DNA from: Strix aluco
Lineage: Eukaryota; Chordata; Aves; Strigiformes; Strigidae
Reading direction: 5' to 3'
NCBI RefSeq assembly: GCF_031877795.1
Contig: NC_133940.1
Location: 14,137,985 to 14,201,984 of the forward strand
DNA length: 64,000 nucleotides
Part shown: piece after piece, positions 26,701 to 58,920 of the stretch
Layout: each line of letters starts with the position of its first letter
Numbering within the stretch: position 1 is the first letter of the stretch
Translations under genes and position numbers: made by a program
The notes under the pieces: model-generated
What the model was told of the DNA's origin: nothing
What the model saw: only the letters and a program-made list of their open reading frames with translations
Database searches by the model: none

Positions 26701-27851
26701 ATGAAGACTGTCTTAATTCACAAAGCCTGGATCTGAGCATCCCAAGCAAAGGAGGTTTGGATCAATCTATGGAGTGGACTCTGGACCATTCCTGGTATGC
26801 AGACACTTATCTTTATAAGCAACTGAAGTTAGTGCAGTATCTGACATGTAACAACTTCTTTGATAGTGTTAGATATCTGCCAAGACTGAACTGAAAAGAT
26901 TTTAAAGTCTGCGTGATACCAGTTCAAATTATTCTGGTTCATTTAAGGAGTGCTAGTAGATATTGGAAGTGAGCACTAACTACATTGCTGCCTTTTAAAA
27001 GCTAAACCTTATGGCTAACACCACATCCCATTCGTATCATGTTCAGATGTTGCAGAAGTTTTTGGCTTAGGAGAGGCTGGGAATGAGCAAACCTCCCAAC
27101 CCATTCAACCTTCACGCAGACAGTCTTAGTAGCAGGAGTGTACTGGGGCACGGATGTATAGAGTCAAATGGGTATGACATTAGAAATCAAACCCAAAACT
27201 TCTCAATTATCTCTGCCCCGCAGGAATACAGATCACAAATGGTGAGATGATTTAAAGCTAGGAGTGTGAAGAGCTGGAACCAGATGTCTGTAAAAAGATA
27301 AGACATTGGAGAGGAACCGTTTCTGGTAGAAGGCAGGCTATGGAAACAAGAGGGGTCCTGGAAGTTTTGAAGTAAGGCACACCTATCTGCAAACACAGAA
27401 CCTTCAGTATTTTGCAGATGCAGTAATCTATAATTTTTTAACACAGTACTAAACTTGACTATGCATAAAGTAGCCTGTTACAAGGCTGGGAAATAAGTTT
27501 CTGGTTCCTTACTTTCCTTAATTGTATTTTGCCATTTTGCCAAAAAAAATGCTATACTGCAAGCTTTATGGAATGATAACATGGCCTTGTTTGCAAGCAT
27601 TAACAGCCCCTGCACCATTTTTTTGGTAAGTCTAGTTTTAAAAAACAAAAAAAAACCCTGCAAAAAAAACCCCAGTCACTGCAAGAACTATCTTTCTACA
27701 TTAAAGAAGAAATAAATCTGCAAAGACCCCCAGAAACAATCAGTACATGCATGAACTTCTAGACAGCTCCTTTGGTTGTTTTTTCATTTTGCTTCAGGGT
27801 TTGGGTTTTTTTTTTTTGCTTAGCAGGGGTGGGAGGGGATGGTCGAGTCTT
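23770..27851 (-). other. ATP7A: ATP7A 3' untranslated region (inferred extent)
   Basis: From the ATP7A stop codon leftward the sequence is AT-rich without coding exons. Minus-strand AATAAA signals lie at 26579-26574, 24092-24087 and 23775-23770. The last is followed by T/GT-rich sequence and would give a UTR of about 4.1 kb. A UTR of nearly 4 kb is known for mammalian ATP7A, which supports the distal signal. A CR1 element lies inside it in antisense orientation. Confidence 0.55.
25413..25880 (+). mobile_element. CR1 LINE 3' fragment, antisense within the ATP7A 3' UTR
   Basis: The plus-strand translation starts with the CR1 ORF2 C-terminal motif [19 protein letters not shown], then [21 protein letters not shown]. 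At DNA level it runs on through the WNRL-equivalent block to the CR1 3' UTR, ending in the typical TTTCATGATTC tail near 25875. It is 5'-truncated, about 465 bp, with the reading frame broken. Orientation is opposite to ATP7A, so it appears as antisense CR1 in the inferred ATP7A mRNA. Confidence 0.9.
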
Positions 27852-47403
<19,552 letters not shown>

Positions 47404-47432
47404 TGTGAAGTTCTACTCAAGTCTTCTCATTG

Positions 47433-50400
47433 CTGTTGGCCAAAAACATTTAAGATATTTGTTCTTAAATCATTTCACTAAGATTGAAATCAAAACAGGG
47501 ATTTAACAGATGATGTACTTGGCCACATGTAACTCTAGTAGATGTCAAAACCTGAGCAAAGCTGAACAAGAAGAACTTTTAGGTATTTATTCCTACGAAT
47601 TTTCAAAAAGGCAAAGTGTTCAGACATGTATTATTTGATTTGTGTTAAAATAGAGATAATTTAATCACATGCAGCAAGCTGTGATTCACCAGTGTGTTAG
47701 ATGAAACTACAGAGAGAAGCAAGTGAGAGACACCAGCTCTTGGAATGCTAGAACCATAGAGGGCAGGATGTAAGCTACAGTGGCACCAGTGATGATCATT
47801 CTTTTTCCACATTTATATCTCATACATTATCCTATGCTAGCAAAACCAAGTGATACTGAAATCAGACCTAGGAAGCAAATCAAGTTTTTTCCACATCTCA
47901 TTCACAGAAGTCTGATTTTTACTCCTCTGAAGATTATCATTATTTTTGCTCATTAAAACAAGCCCAGGAAAAAATGACTGAACCTAAATGAAATTAATTT
48001 GTAGAAATAATGGCTAATGCAAAGGACTTTTTATCCAATGCATGAACTGTTAAGTAACAGAGTGGAAAAGAAGGCAAAAGAAGTGATTTACCAATTTTTT
48101 TTTTAAACCTTTTGAAAATTTGCATTATTTTTTCCACTGACAGAGAGGTTAGTAACCAGGAAAATGATGACAGTCAACTACTTACTGTTTGGCTGCAGTG
48201 GAAGTAACAGCAAATTTTGATGATTAACTGAACAGCTAAAATTAAGCATGTGCTTAACTCGTTTTTTTACCCTGGGGACTTATCTTAGAAAACTAAATTA
48301 TATTAACAATGTTTAATAAAATTAGCTTTCTTGCTCCTTGATGACATTTCAGAACTGTTCCCTGATATAGAAGGTCTGAAGGTTTCTGGTTTTGCTTTGA
48401 GACATGCTACAAATTGTGTAAGAATACAAGGATGTTTTATCATAGAAACCCCTGAATTAGTGAAGTTTCCAACAGATAAAATACATATTTTTCCTTTAAC
48501 TCTGTTTTGTGTGAAGAGCCAGGAACACACTGCAAATTTCTGTCAGCCACTAACCTGTGGGAGAATTTATAATTTCTAGGTCAAAAAAAGAAAAACAAAC
48601 AAAAAAGTATGACTACGTAAACAACATGAAAGATAGTCTGAGAAGTTGATCTTAAAGATTTATTTTCCCAATGCATCTCCTAAAATCCTCAAATGACCAG
48701 CTAATTCATCTAAACTGTGGCATGAACCTTCCTATTCTGATAGGCACTGAGTTTTGCTCGAGCTACGCAATAAATGACTAGACAAACCAAGAATCAGTGC
48801 TCATTAATGATAAGCATGTCGTAAAGGAAACCTCATAGCTGTAAGGACTTTTAACACCTGTATGTAACAATGTAGGAACCTTTTTCACTGACACGTGTGG
48901 AGAGCCTGAGCAGCACTCCCATGGATCTTTAAACCTGATCAGAACCTTGAACAATCTGCAACATCTGACCCAAAAGGCATCGAGTATTTACTCTGAATGT
49001 ATCGTAAAGCGCTAATGCTTCATCCTTCCATTCCAATCATGGATGAAGTTTGGAAGCATAAGAGCTGCAAGCACAGCTCGAGACCGTCAGCGGCTGCGGG
49101 ATCAGAATCAAAAGCTGCATCCTGCTCTCGTCCTGTGTCTGGATGCAGGCGTGGGCGCACGCAGGACACACGGCAGCACGATGCGGTCTCAGTGCCAGGA
49201 GACAGAGGAAAGAGCTCCCACAAAGTGGGGCCTCAGGCAACGAGAGCTTTGATTATTGCTAAGGCTGGCCGAGCAAATAGCGTTAACACTTGCACTGGCT
49301 GTACTAACTGGGTGCTGCTGCTTCAGAAGATAGAACTGTGACAGTAAGTTACTATTACTAAAGAAGGCATCATACTATGCTACAGTCAGTAGAAAACAGT
49401 AACAATAACTCATCCCTGCTGAGAACAGAAATAAGACAACTCTACCTGAAGAGTTATTACAGAACTCACTTCTCACCTATTCTTACAAGATCCAAGTTAT
49501 TAGAAACACACACACACAAATATTTGTATGTAAATATTCACGCATTACAGAAATACAGAACTGTCACCTGACACACAAGAGAATTATGCATCAGCAGAAG
49601 AGTATATTTTAAGCAAACTTCATATGGCAGGTCTTTTCTCAGGCTCATCTGCACACTCAGAGGTACAAGATATTTTTAAAAACACTAAAAAGCTACCCAA
49701 GAAAATACATGCTTTCATGTCATCATATTGAAATATGATCCTTATTGATTACTTCAGTTCTTCCATAAGGAATGCTCAGTCCATATAGAGCAAGCAAAGA
49801 CATAATTGTAACTCCACAATCAGGGAGCAATGAATATTCCCACAAGGCTGAAGTACAAATAAAGTTTCAAAGAATACTTGACCCACAGTCTGTTTTGTGA
49901 ACACAACCAGACACACACAACTAACTAAAATGAGACACAGTAGTCTTATCACAGACAGAGTCAATAAGGTTTGCAGAGAAGTGAATTTAAAAGCATTTCA
50001 GATACATGATTAACTTTTCCAGTTGCCCTGCCCTGACAACTCCACTATTACTGTATTTAAAAAAAACCAAAAAACAAAAAACAAAGTAAGGAAATACTTT
50101 GGCTGTGAGCTGCTACCTAAAATAATCAAAGCTTTGCAAGATGTTGCCTTGGATGAGAGTCTCTAAAAGTCTGCTGAGCTCCTGGCTATCTTGCCCCTTC
50201 TTTGGTTTACGAGACTCAAGCTACAGTAAAATAATATTCAAACTAGGATACAGTGTTAAAGTCTCTTTTGTAAGTCATATGTCAAACTAACAGCAGCCAC
50301 GTATGTAGTGAACCAGTGAACTAGTACTATTAAAGTGATTACAGTAGCCATCAGCACTGCTAACAAATGCCCACCAATGCATTAAAAAAAATTAACTGCT

Positions 50401-53400
50401 TATATATGTAAAAATAACATATTTTTAACATCTACTATAATTATAGTTTGTAATGGACAAAGTATTTTCTCAGTCTGTTTCCTTGCCGTTCTGCTGTTCA
50501 TTTCACATATAATCACTTCCACCATTTTTTACTCAGCCTCATGTTTTCCTACTTAAAAGGTAGCTTGTGGAAAGAGAACCAGGAATTATAAGAGCCATTC
50601 TGTCTCAGCGGCCTAATTAACTAAACAAAGTTCGTAAAGTGACTTCAAATAGGGTGGATGATATTTACAGAAGTGGAAGAAAATACTCTGATTGCAGTAA
50701 CTCAGGACCACTTACAAAGCATGTTAGAATCCTATTATGTCAATAGAAGGTCCTGTTTATGTTTCAAGTGTATGCTTCATACAGACACAATCCTTCCTTT
50801 AAAATAAAACACATCATCTGCTATTTGTGTTTGGAGGTAAATAATAAGTCAAAAGCAATTAAGCTTCAATCATTCCACTGCCCCAGTAAGGTAATTTTGT
50901 TGGGTTGGTGAGTTTTTTTTAAAGACTGCTTTCCTAGGACCAACTGATTGGGGCCCCATGGCGTTTGGCATTGTATAAACACAGTACAGAAAATCCTTTC
51001 CTGGAAGAGACTCTAATTCAAACATGCAAAAAGCATAAAGGCATAAGAGAAAATGAATTTTTTTTTTTTTTTTTTTTTACCCCTCAAGGCCACAGAGTAA
51101 TAGGACTGAATCCAGAAGTTCCATCATAGAATTTATCCATCGGATCAAACTGTCTCTTGTTTTTGTTCTCCAACTTTTAATTAAGAAACACTACTGGATC
51201 TATGTGATTATATGCATCATTAACAGGTCTCTGTTGGTGGGGAAGATGACAAGGATTTTGATTTGCTTTGCTGCAAGCTGCTAACAGTTTTCATACCGTT
51301 TTTAAAAAGAGGCTGTTCTCTAAAAAATGAGATGTGTCCAAATCTAAAGGTAGAAAATGAGCCCTTGGTAAGCAATACTCTCTCTTCACATCAGTTACAT
51401 TATATTACTAACACTGAATCGAGAAACAGCACATTCTCAGTCTCAGTTTTCTATACAGCCTTACTGAGATTTCTGAAGACCAAACTGTCTGGATTTCCAG
51501 TGCTCCTGATGCTTTAAAGAGATCTTGTTCTTAGAAGTAAGCATAGGGTTAATACTTAGTGTCTGTAAGTATACACACATCCTTTTTCCTCCCCCTACAA
51601 AATGGCCAGGACAAGGAGTTAAATTTAAAAGCTAATACATGCTTACATCTGAGACAGTACTCTACCTTGTTATATTCTATTTAATTTCTAATGCTCTGTC
51701 TCACTTACGAGTGCTTCCTGGTAGAAATACTTTGGGTGAAACTTAAAAGAAGTATTTTTGTCATACTTTCCTCCTTCTGACAACATTAAATTAAGAAAAA
51801 TTAATGACTACGCAGCCTGAAAAATAATTGTTACACCAATAAATTATGACTAGATGCACACAAGAGATGTGCAAATATTGACAGTTTAATCCTACTTCTC
51901 CTTATATGTGTTAATATTTGACCAAGTTCACATGAAAATGGATGTAGAAGTCAAAAGATCTGCATGAGGGTATATAGCAATCTGTGTATACTACAGTGAG
52001 TGCTTGAACTTGTAACACGCCATTTCCTCACTCTTGCCATCATCCATCACTATATATCTGTTTGTTTTCTCCCCCTGTTTAAAAAAAAGTTTGTATATAT
52101 AATGCTGCATATGTACACATGTCTATATTTATACACATTAGCTCAAAAGAGAACCTCACTGTACAAGGGACGGTTATGCTTCTGGCAGGATGCAGCTGAA
52201 ACAATCTACGAATCTAAAACTTTGGTAGTATCTAAGAAGCTTTCTATGTGACCAACAGATATTTTATAAGCTGACACTGAAGACCTCAATTATTACCACT
52301 GACTGCAAGGCAAATGACTGCTAATAAATAACTTGTAATTCAAAGTTATCATGGACATATTCTTTTAAGTGAGATGCTATCTAAGTTATAGATCACACAT
52401 TATTTTAGAGAAGAATAACAGCTTTATTTTTAACCAATGCATTACTCCATCTATAAAACACCTTCATCATCAATTAGTAAAGAATTTTTGGATTTGACAA
52501 TGCAAGCAAATGGCAGTCCTCCCCTCCCCCATTTAATCTAAGAGCTATGTATTCAGAATACAAGAAACCAAAAGGCTTCAGTTCAACTACTGTTGGTTTA
52601 GAACATCATCTAAAGCAGCTTCATCTTATGATGAAGCTTGGCTTTGAACAAACTTTGTAAAAGCTTTTTGTACTTTCTACTATACTACTTACTGCTTAAT
52701 ACCTTCAGAAACTCCCACTTTCTATTCTTTCATTGCTTTCACCTGTGTTTTGCAGTACAAAGGCAGTAGTACTTCTGTGTTTGTATATTAACACCATCAA
52801 TGAAGCAGCAGAGCCCTAGAAATAATCTGGCTCTGCAACAGTGCAGAACCGAACACAGTAGGCTACATCTGGTGGAGCAATGCTCAGTGACAGAACAGGA
52901 GGTGTACAAAGTATAATTAAAACCAAAACAGTATTTGGGAATAGGCATAAGTCCTTGTATGTTTTTTTCAGGTACAATTTTAGGCTTAAAGCTTGGGTTA
53001 CATGTGTGCAAATTAAAATCCAAACATTTTGTTTTCTTGAAGAAAGTCAACTAGTGTTTCTATTAAGTGAATGAAGAAACAGAAATAACTTCTACTTCCA
53101 ACAGCAATTTCTTCCTATGGAAAGGAAAATTAAAGAGTGATCCAGCACAAGGTGACTGAGAAACTCAGATTCAAAGCAGGTTTTCTTGATATGCTAACAG
53201 CAGTCTTTGTAAGTAAAATATCTGAAGCAATATAAGGTTTGATGAAATCAAAGCAAAGTCATTCACAAGCTCACACTACCAAAAAAAAAAAGCAAATATG
53301 AGTAATGCGAAAAGGAAGCTACAACACCAGTAAAAACCCAGACTCTCACTTTACCCCACAAAACACACTTTAGTGCTTCTAGTACCTGAGCTAACCCAGG

Positions 53401-55868
53401 CATCGCTGTGTAACCTGTGCACCACAAACAGGCTTTGTGCCTGTTCTAGGATCAGTAGGGATACATACCTGAGAAGCACACAATGTTTCTGGCTAAGCGT
53501 ACAACTTCAGTTTTCTATATACAATTATCTTGTATTTATAGCTGCTGAAATTAGGAGGTCAAAGCTAGGCAAAAAAAAAAAAAAAAAAAAAATCACACAA
53601 ACACCAGAAACAGAATCTGTCAGATTTAACTACAGCCTTTGGATTTTATTAGATTTCTAAATGGCTGAATCCTACTTTGCAGCTCGCTTGATTTACAGCA
53701 GCAGAAATATAAATTTCTAATTACATTAAATGGAAAAAAGGTACCTGTCCCTAATAGTCTGCAAAGACATATGAAAAAGAGCAAAGGACAGCATGAAACA
53801 AAAAAGCTGTATCATCTCATCCATCTCATTCTTGGGCTTTTAAGAGTCCTAGAGAATCGTCCAATACAAAAGAACAAGGTTTTATTATGTTCATTGGCAA
53901 ACAGACACATTTGAAAGTATGACTAGATATACGAGGCTTAATCACTGAGGGAGAAGCTGCACATCTATAATAAGTATGTCACAGACACGATACTCTAAAT
54001 AGGTTGTAATTCATGTTGCTCAAGACTTTAAGAAGTCTTGCTTCATCAGCAGACTATGTAAATTGCTCTGAGGGACTTTATTTCTATCAAGCTAGATGAA
54101 AAAAAAAAGTACACATTGAAAATACAAGTTTTATAATACTTGAGATAAATTCTCACAAATCCTTTTACTTGTCTGTGTCCTTCCACTACCTCTTCAAGTC
54201 AGATTTTGGAGAACATGAATGTTCTCCTAGAAGAATTGCAGAAAATATTAGGGACAGAATATAATCTATAAACCCTTGTTATGTGAGCATACTAAGGCCA
54301 AGTTGGGCTCCTCACTCTTGAGCTTAGTCTCAAAAATCAAGGCAGAACAATGTGGACTGCATTATACAAGTGAAACAATAACAAACCAGTAAATGACATG
54401 TAATGCTAGCTTTCACTTTCCCATTTAACCATCTGGGAAGGAAAAAAGCTTCATGTCTCTTTCTCTACAACAAAATACACTATAATTATTAATTTCTAAT
54501 CAAATGGTGTTTGTGCATACAGTGCATTGTAATACACACAACTAACTTCCACATTACCAAACAGGAAAAGTTACTTCTTGGTCCATTTACATCCATGAAT
54601 ACAACTCAACAAGTATTTAAGTATAGAAATGCAATCTTTGGTGACTGCATAAAAGATTTTAAGGAACTTTACACTAGCAATAATGATGTGCCCTTTCCAG
54701 AACCTAGATACAGACAGGCAATAGTTAAGCTGGATATGGTCTTGCTCATTTCCATGAGATTTTACCCCAAAGCATCATAAACAACTAGCTGCCCTTTTCC
54801 AGAATATTTACACTAGTTTTTTAATGGAAACGTTGGAAAAATGTACTTGTGCACAGAGTGCTGCCATCAAAACGCAAAACGCTAAGTAAGATGTTTCAGA
54901 GGTACAAGTTAAGCAGCTCAGATTTGAAAAAAGGGACCGTGGAGAAGAGGCTTAGTGACTTGTGCATTCAAATCCACTACAGGTCTTTCTCCAAAGATTC
55001 TAATAGTAAAAGAGGTACTTTTTCAAGTCCATCAGTGAGTGCGCACTTACTGTACGCCAAGAAGCAACGAGATCTCACATGCAGATGTCCACTGACAAGA
55101 ACAGCTGTTATGCTTCCTTTCAGTTCCCCGTTTGATACTACTCAACCTGCTGGCATCGGCTGCATCCCAAAGAAGTCACAGGAGTGTTTTTGTGACTCCC
55201 AGTCTGCCTAGCACTGGGAGAAAAAAACGAAAGCAAAAGCAGTTTGCAGAGAGTGAAGCGGCCGAGCAGGAAATACCGTTTTGGATTCAGAGCTGTGTTT
55301 TGGTGACAGAGCCCTCGTTAGGTCGGGCTGCTTCTGAAACGCCGAGTCCCCCCCCGTACCCACCCGCCGCTCACCCCCCCCGAGCCCACCGAGCCCACGC
55401 CAACCCCCCCGGGATAGCGACACGGCGCGGTCTGCCTCGTAGCCGGGGGGGGCCTCACCACCCTCCCTCGTCCTCCGAAGCGACAGATCCGCGGCCGAGC
55501 CGAAGCTGCTATTTTCGGGCTTGGAGCCCCCCCCGGCCGCGGGTCGCTGAGGGACCGCCCGCTCCCGCGCTGCACCTCAGGCAGGGGCGCGGCGGGACCT
55601 CCCCTCCCCCCGCGCTGACGGGACACGTAGCGCAGCCCGGCCCCGCAGCCCGATCCCGCGTCCCGCCGCGGAAAGCGCCGGGCAACCGCCCCCCCCTCGC
55701 CCCGCCAGCCCGGGAGGCCGTGACAATGCCTCCGCCGGCGCCGGGCAGCGGCAGCCCCGAAGGAACCGCGTACCAGCTCCGTCTCACCGTGATCAGAGGG
55801 GAAAAGAGGGCACAAACCAGGCCGTGCCGCGGCGGGGCAGCCCCGCCGGCGCCCAGGGCCGCACTCAC
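47433..55868 (-). other. ATP7A intron 1, nothing coding recognised
   Basis: 8.4 kb between the inferred non-coding exon 1 and exon 2. It is mostly AT-rich, with a T homopolymer at 51058-51078 and an A homopolymer at 53571-53592. A GC-richer patch at about 49075-49250 has overlapping open frames in several phases but no recognisable protein. The first about 550 bases in transcript order (about 55320-55868) are within the CpG island and G-rich on the sense strand. Confidence 0.6.
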
Positions 55869-56050
55869 CGGAGGCTGCAGACGGCACCGACTGCCTCTGC
55901 CCGGCCCGGAGTCGCGCCCGGCACTTTGCCCCATGCGACTTTGCCCCGCCCGGATTGCGCCGTCACGTGACCAGGCACCGCCTGTCACCTCACGTGACAC
56001 GGCCGGGGCGGCCGGAAACTGGTAATTAAAATCTCTGCGAGTAAAGGCAG
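55310..56050 (-). promoter_or_regulatory. ATP7A: CpG island: ATP7A promoter and predicted non-coding exon 1
   Basis: A GC- and CpG-dense block about 8.5 kb upstream of the first coding exon, where a 5' UTR exon is expected for ATP7A. A strong minus-strand donor GTGAGT (GT at 55868-55867) follows CTGCAGCCTCCG, so exon 1 would end at 55869. Two E-boxes lie about 100-130 bp upstream. The start site is not visible, and about 55900-55960 is my estimate. Long open frames on both strands here are artefacts of high GC. Confidence 0.6.
55962..55998 (-). promoter_or_regulatory. ATP7A: CLEAR-type E-box pair in the ATP7A promoter
   Basis: GTCACGTGAC at 55962-55971 is a perfect palindrome equal to the consensus bound by TFEB/TFE3/MITF (the CLEAR element), and also fits USF. 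A second copy, CTCACGTGAC (55989-55998), matches nine of ten bases. Binding is inferred from sequence only. Confidence 0.6.
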
Positions 56051-56584
56051 CCATTTCATACATCTCTGCTGTGTGTTTTCCAGGGTTTCAAACTGACTCT
56101 GAAGTTCACAGAGTCTGCATATATCCCGGATCTACTGCCAAACGCATTTTGATTGTGCGAGAATTCATCAGAAAAGTCACGCTTCCCTCCACCTCAGTGG
56201 GATACGGCCCACCTCTCTGGAGCATCCCCGACTCAAAAAATGAAGTTCTTCACAACTTTCAAAGGCCTCGGAGAGAAGTAACTTATTTGCAGAGCGATTC
56301 AAGACATAAAAATTGGGATCTCAACGTTGTCATTAGACGTTCAGCAGAAGTCAGGGCGATGGGAACATCCCAGTGATGGGAACTCTGCAGCGGGAATGCA
56401 TGGGAGGTTCATTTAAGCCACACACCTGGCTAAATGGACAATGTTGTGGATCTGTTCATTATCCACTAGTGACCTTTAGAGGAACAACTGCAACTACCTA
56501 AAATATGAGTTTAACTAGTTTGAGTTTTTACTGTTTCTTGTACTTCAGCAGACATGGAGCATAGAGGAAACATGGAAGAGCCAA

Positions 56585-56710
56585 ACAGGTTTCTAGGTAT
56601 GTTTATTAGACCAGGAATGCCACTGTATATGTGGTAATTAGGAAACAAATGCCATTACACAATCATTTTTTCAGTGAGAGTTTAGACCAGTTCATTATAA
56701 GCAACGGCTG
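56585..56710 (-). other. COX7B: COX7B 3' untranslated region with poly(A) signal
   Basis: A minus-strand AATAAA at 56607-56602 lies about 105 nt beyond the COX7B stop codon, giving a short 3' UTR. Only about 0.6 kb separates it from the inferred ATP7A start region. Confidence 0.65.
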
Positions 56711-56785
56711 TTACTCCCTCCATTCTTTTGGAGTGATTCGGCCAACAGGTGACAAACCCCACTCAATTCCAGCTTTTGTGAACAC
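56711..56785 (-). CDS. COX7B: COX7B exon 3 (coding part)
   Basis: 75 nt, residues 55-78 and TAA: VFTKAGIEWGLSPVGRITPK then EWRE. Acceptor CTACAG. Too short to appear as a long open frame; found by matching the family C-terminus. Confidence 0.93.
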   Translation of the reverse strand: MFTKAGIEWGLSPVGRITPKEWRE

Positions 56786-58920
56786 CTGTAGGAGTACAAA
56801 AATCAAGATTATTAACTCTGAAAACAGAAACCTTCTGACAGAGGGCTATTTCTATTATTTTCAGTTTAGATTTCCTGTATTAGAACATGACATCTCATTC
56901 ATCTCCTAAGAAAGCAAGTAGAATATATTTATATCAAACAATATTTAAATACTGCAGCTTTCTATTTCAAAATATTCAGCTTTAGATAAAGAATCTGGAA
57001 TGTAAAACCCCATCACCATATTGTTATTTTCATCTATAAATTTTTCTGCTAAAAGCTCTACCTGTATAGCTTAGAAATCCCAATAGAGAACACTTGTGTT
57101 TCTACTACATTTTAAAATCAAGCAGTAGACTGACACAGAAATTTGTGTAATAACTCGAAACCAAAATATGAACTAACAAAACTTTCATCTCTATTGCATT
57201 ACTATTCACTTACATAAAAAGCTTCTAAATTCTGACCACCTAAGTTATTTCAAACAAGTAAGCCCTTCTGAACTTAATAGCTTGCAAGTTTACAGCCATA
57301 CTCACAACAGAGTGGTGAAAAAAAGGATGACTTACATATCCCCAGACAGCAGTAAAAACTGTGGCTCCACCAAGGAGTACCAGGTTTCCATATTTATCAT
57401 GGAAGTTAGGCTCATATTTGCGATGAGCTTGTCTTACTGCAGTGCGCTGAATGCCACGAGCTAATGAATGTTACAAAGGGGATTAGAAGTGTAGAAATCA
57501 ACTAAAATATACAGTCAAACCATTCACAATTCTCATATCCCACCAACAGAAAGGCAAACATAAGCATTAAGAAAGACTTTTAAGAAAAGCTGAAAAAAAA
57601 TTAGTGTTTTGGACTGAGAGCTCTGGAATGATTCCAAAACATAGGATGTACAGAAAGCCCTACATTTTGTTTCAGTTCTCCCAATTTCTCGCTAGAAAGT
57701 TATTCCTGAAGTCTAATTCCCATAAGAAAATCCTCTAAGTTACCTTTTTCATTAATATGTTTTCTTTGGGCCCTCAGTGTGGAAGTTCAAGTACACTTTT
57801 AAGTATTACTGTTTCTCTAACAAAATATTTTGTTTTGTACTTAAAAGTTTCAGATTTCTATATGTAAATATCTATATTGTCAGTATGTGCACCTAATATA
57901 AGCATTTTCAGGATGAAACTCACCATCAAATTAAGGGGTTGAAGACAGCAGCTATGGGTAACACCTCTCATTCCTTCAAGATTTTTGAAGGGAAGGGAGG
58001 GAGGTGAAGTGGAAATAACTGTGGGCCTTCGCATGAGGTAAGTAACAGGAAGAAATACAGGAGGATATCTTCAGATGACAGAGTGTATTATGTACATTAT
58101 AAAAGTACACTATAAAAGGTACGCTTATTAAGGAGAAGACAGAGTGAAGAATCAAACCAACAGCTTCAAAACACAGAGACTGTATAGTAGTTGTGTACAA
58201 AGCGTTTGATGAGATCTGTGCATAAACATCACAAAATATCATCTTTTAGTTCCGGGTCAATGGTTCACGTTTACCCAAACACAATGGTAATACCCACTGC
58301 GCTACTACATCCCTAGCATGCTCTGTGAGCCTGCACAAGATTTTTTTAAACAGAAAAAAAGAAGCTCGAATATCTACTAAGAGAAACACTTCTAAGCACG
58401 TTTATTTTAGGTGCATGCACCTCGGGCTAAGCACATCATGAACCAGGACCAGAGTTGAGAGAACCTGGTTAATCCCTGGGGAGTCTATCACTGAAGAGGT
58501 AACTTAACCCCTGAGTTTAAGGGCTGGTCACTGACTACACCTTGCCACCCCAGGTTACAAGACCTGGATGTGCCTTTGGTTACTATCAAGGAGGAAGAGC
58601 ACTGAGGAAGGGAACCCAAGGTCAGCTCGAGTAAAAGCAACTCGAGACAGAAAAAAAGCAAAGAAAAAAAAAAGCGGCAGACTAAGGACGACGAGAGAGC
58701 CGTCCGCAGCCCCTCAGCTGCCCTCACGACCCTCCCGCGGGCACCAAGCGAGCGCAGGGACTGGTCAGGGACAGTCCGCGCAGGGAGGGCAAGAAATCGG
58801 GGGGAGGCCCCCTGACGAAACCGCCTACCGCCGAGAAACCCCCCCAGCACTTCCATACTCCAGAGAGCCTCCTCCTTGCTTACCCGTGAGGTTTAGAGCA
58901 GCCCTAGCCACAGGGAACAT
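56711..58920 (-). CDS. COX7B: Cytochrome c oxidase subunit 7B, 3 exons, 78 aa precursor
   Basis: A small nuclear-encoded subunit of respiratory complex IV with one membrane helix in the mitochondrial inner membrane. Exons on the minus strand are 58920-58884, 57460-57336 and 56785-56711, joining in phase to 237 nt. The precursor has a basic, acid-free presequence (MFPVARAALNLTARGIQRTA), the core KYEPNFHDKYGN, the membrane segment LVLLGGATVFTAVWGYVFT, and the C-terminal GLSPVGRITPKEW typical of the family. Human COX7B is 80 aa. The ATG has A at -3. An in-frame ATG 35 codons upstream (59025) would lengthen the protein but precedes the likely start site and does not resemble the family. Synteny between ATP7A and MAGT1 confirms the identity. 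Confidence 0.95.
57336..57460 (-). CDS. COX7B: COX7B exon 2
   Basis: 125 nt, residues 13-54: RGIQRTAVRQAHRKYEPNFH, then DKYGNLVLLGGATVFTAVWG. Acceptor TTAG, donor GTAAGT. Confidence 0.95.
57461..58883 (-). other. COX7B intron 1, nothing recognised
   Basis: 1.4 kb, AT-rich except for the final part near exon 1, which enters the CpG island. No repeat or RNA gene was recognised. Confidence 0.6.
58884..58920 (-). CDS. COX7B: COX7B exon 1 (coding part)
   Basis: 37 nt, MFPVARAALNLT plus one base. Donor GTAAGC. The MFP start is the same as in mammalian COX7B. Confidence 0.92.

Noticed and set aside
49020-49340. Cluster of overlapping 64-114 codon frames in ATP7A intron 1
   Set aside because: Frames on both strands overlap in a GC-richer patch, share no recognised domain and lack clear splice sites.
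51058-51078. T21 homopolymer (and A runs at 53571-53592 and 39265-39284) as tails of retroposed sequences
   Set aside because: No SINE, LINE or processed gene body could be recognised next to these runs. They are treated as simple homopolymers.
55132-56025. 297-codon plus-strand open frame
   Set aside because: It lies across a CpG island; proline-, arginine- and alanine-rich translation in all frames of both strands is expected from GC-rich sequence. No domain and no homology that I recognise.
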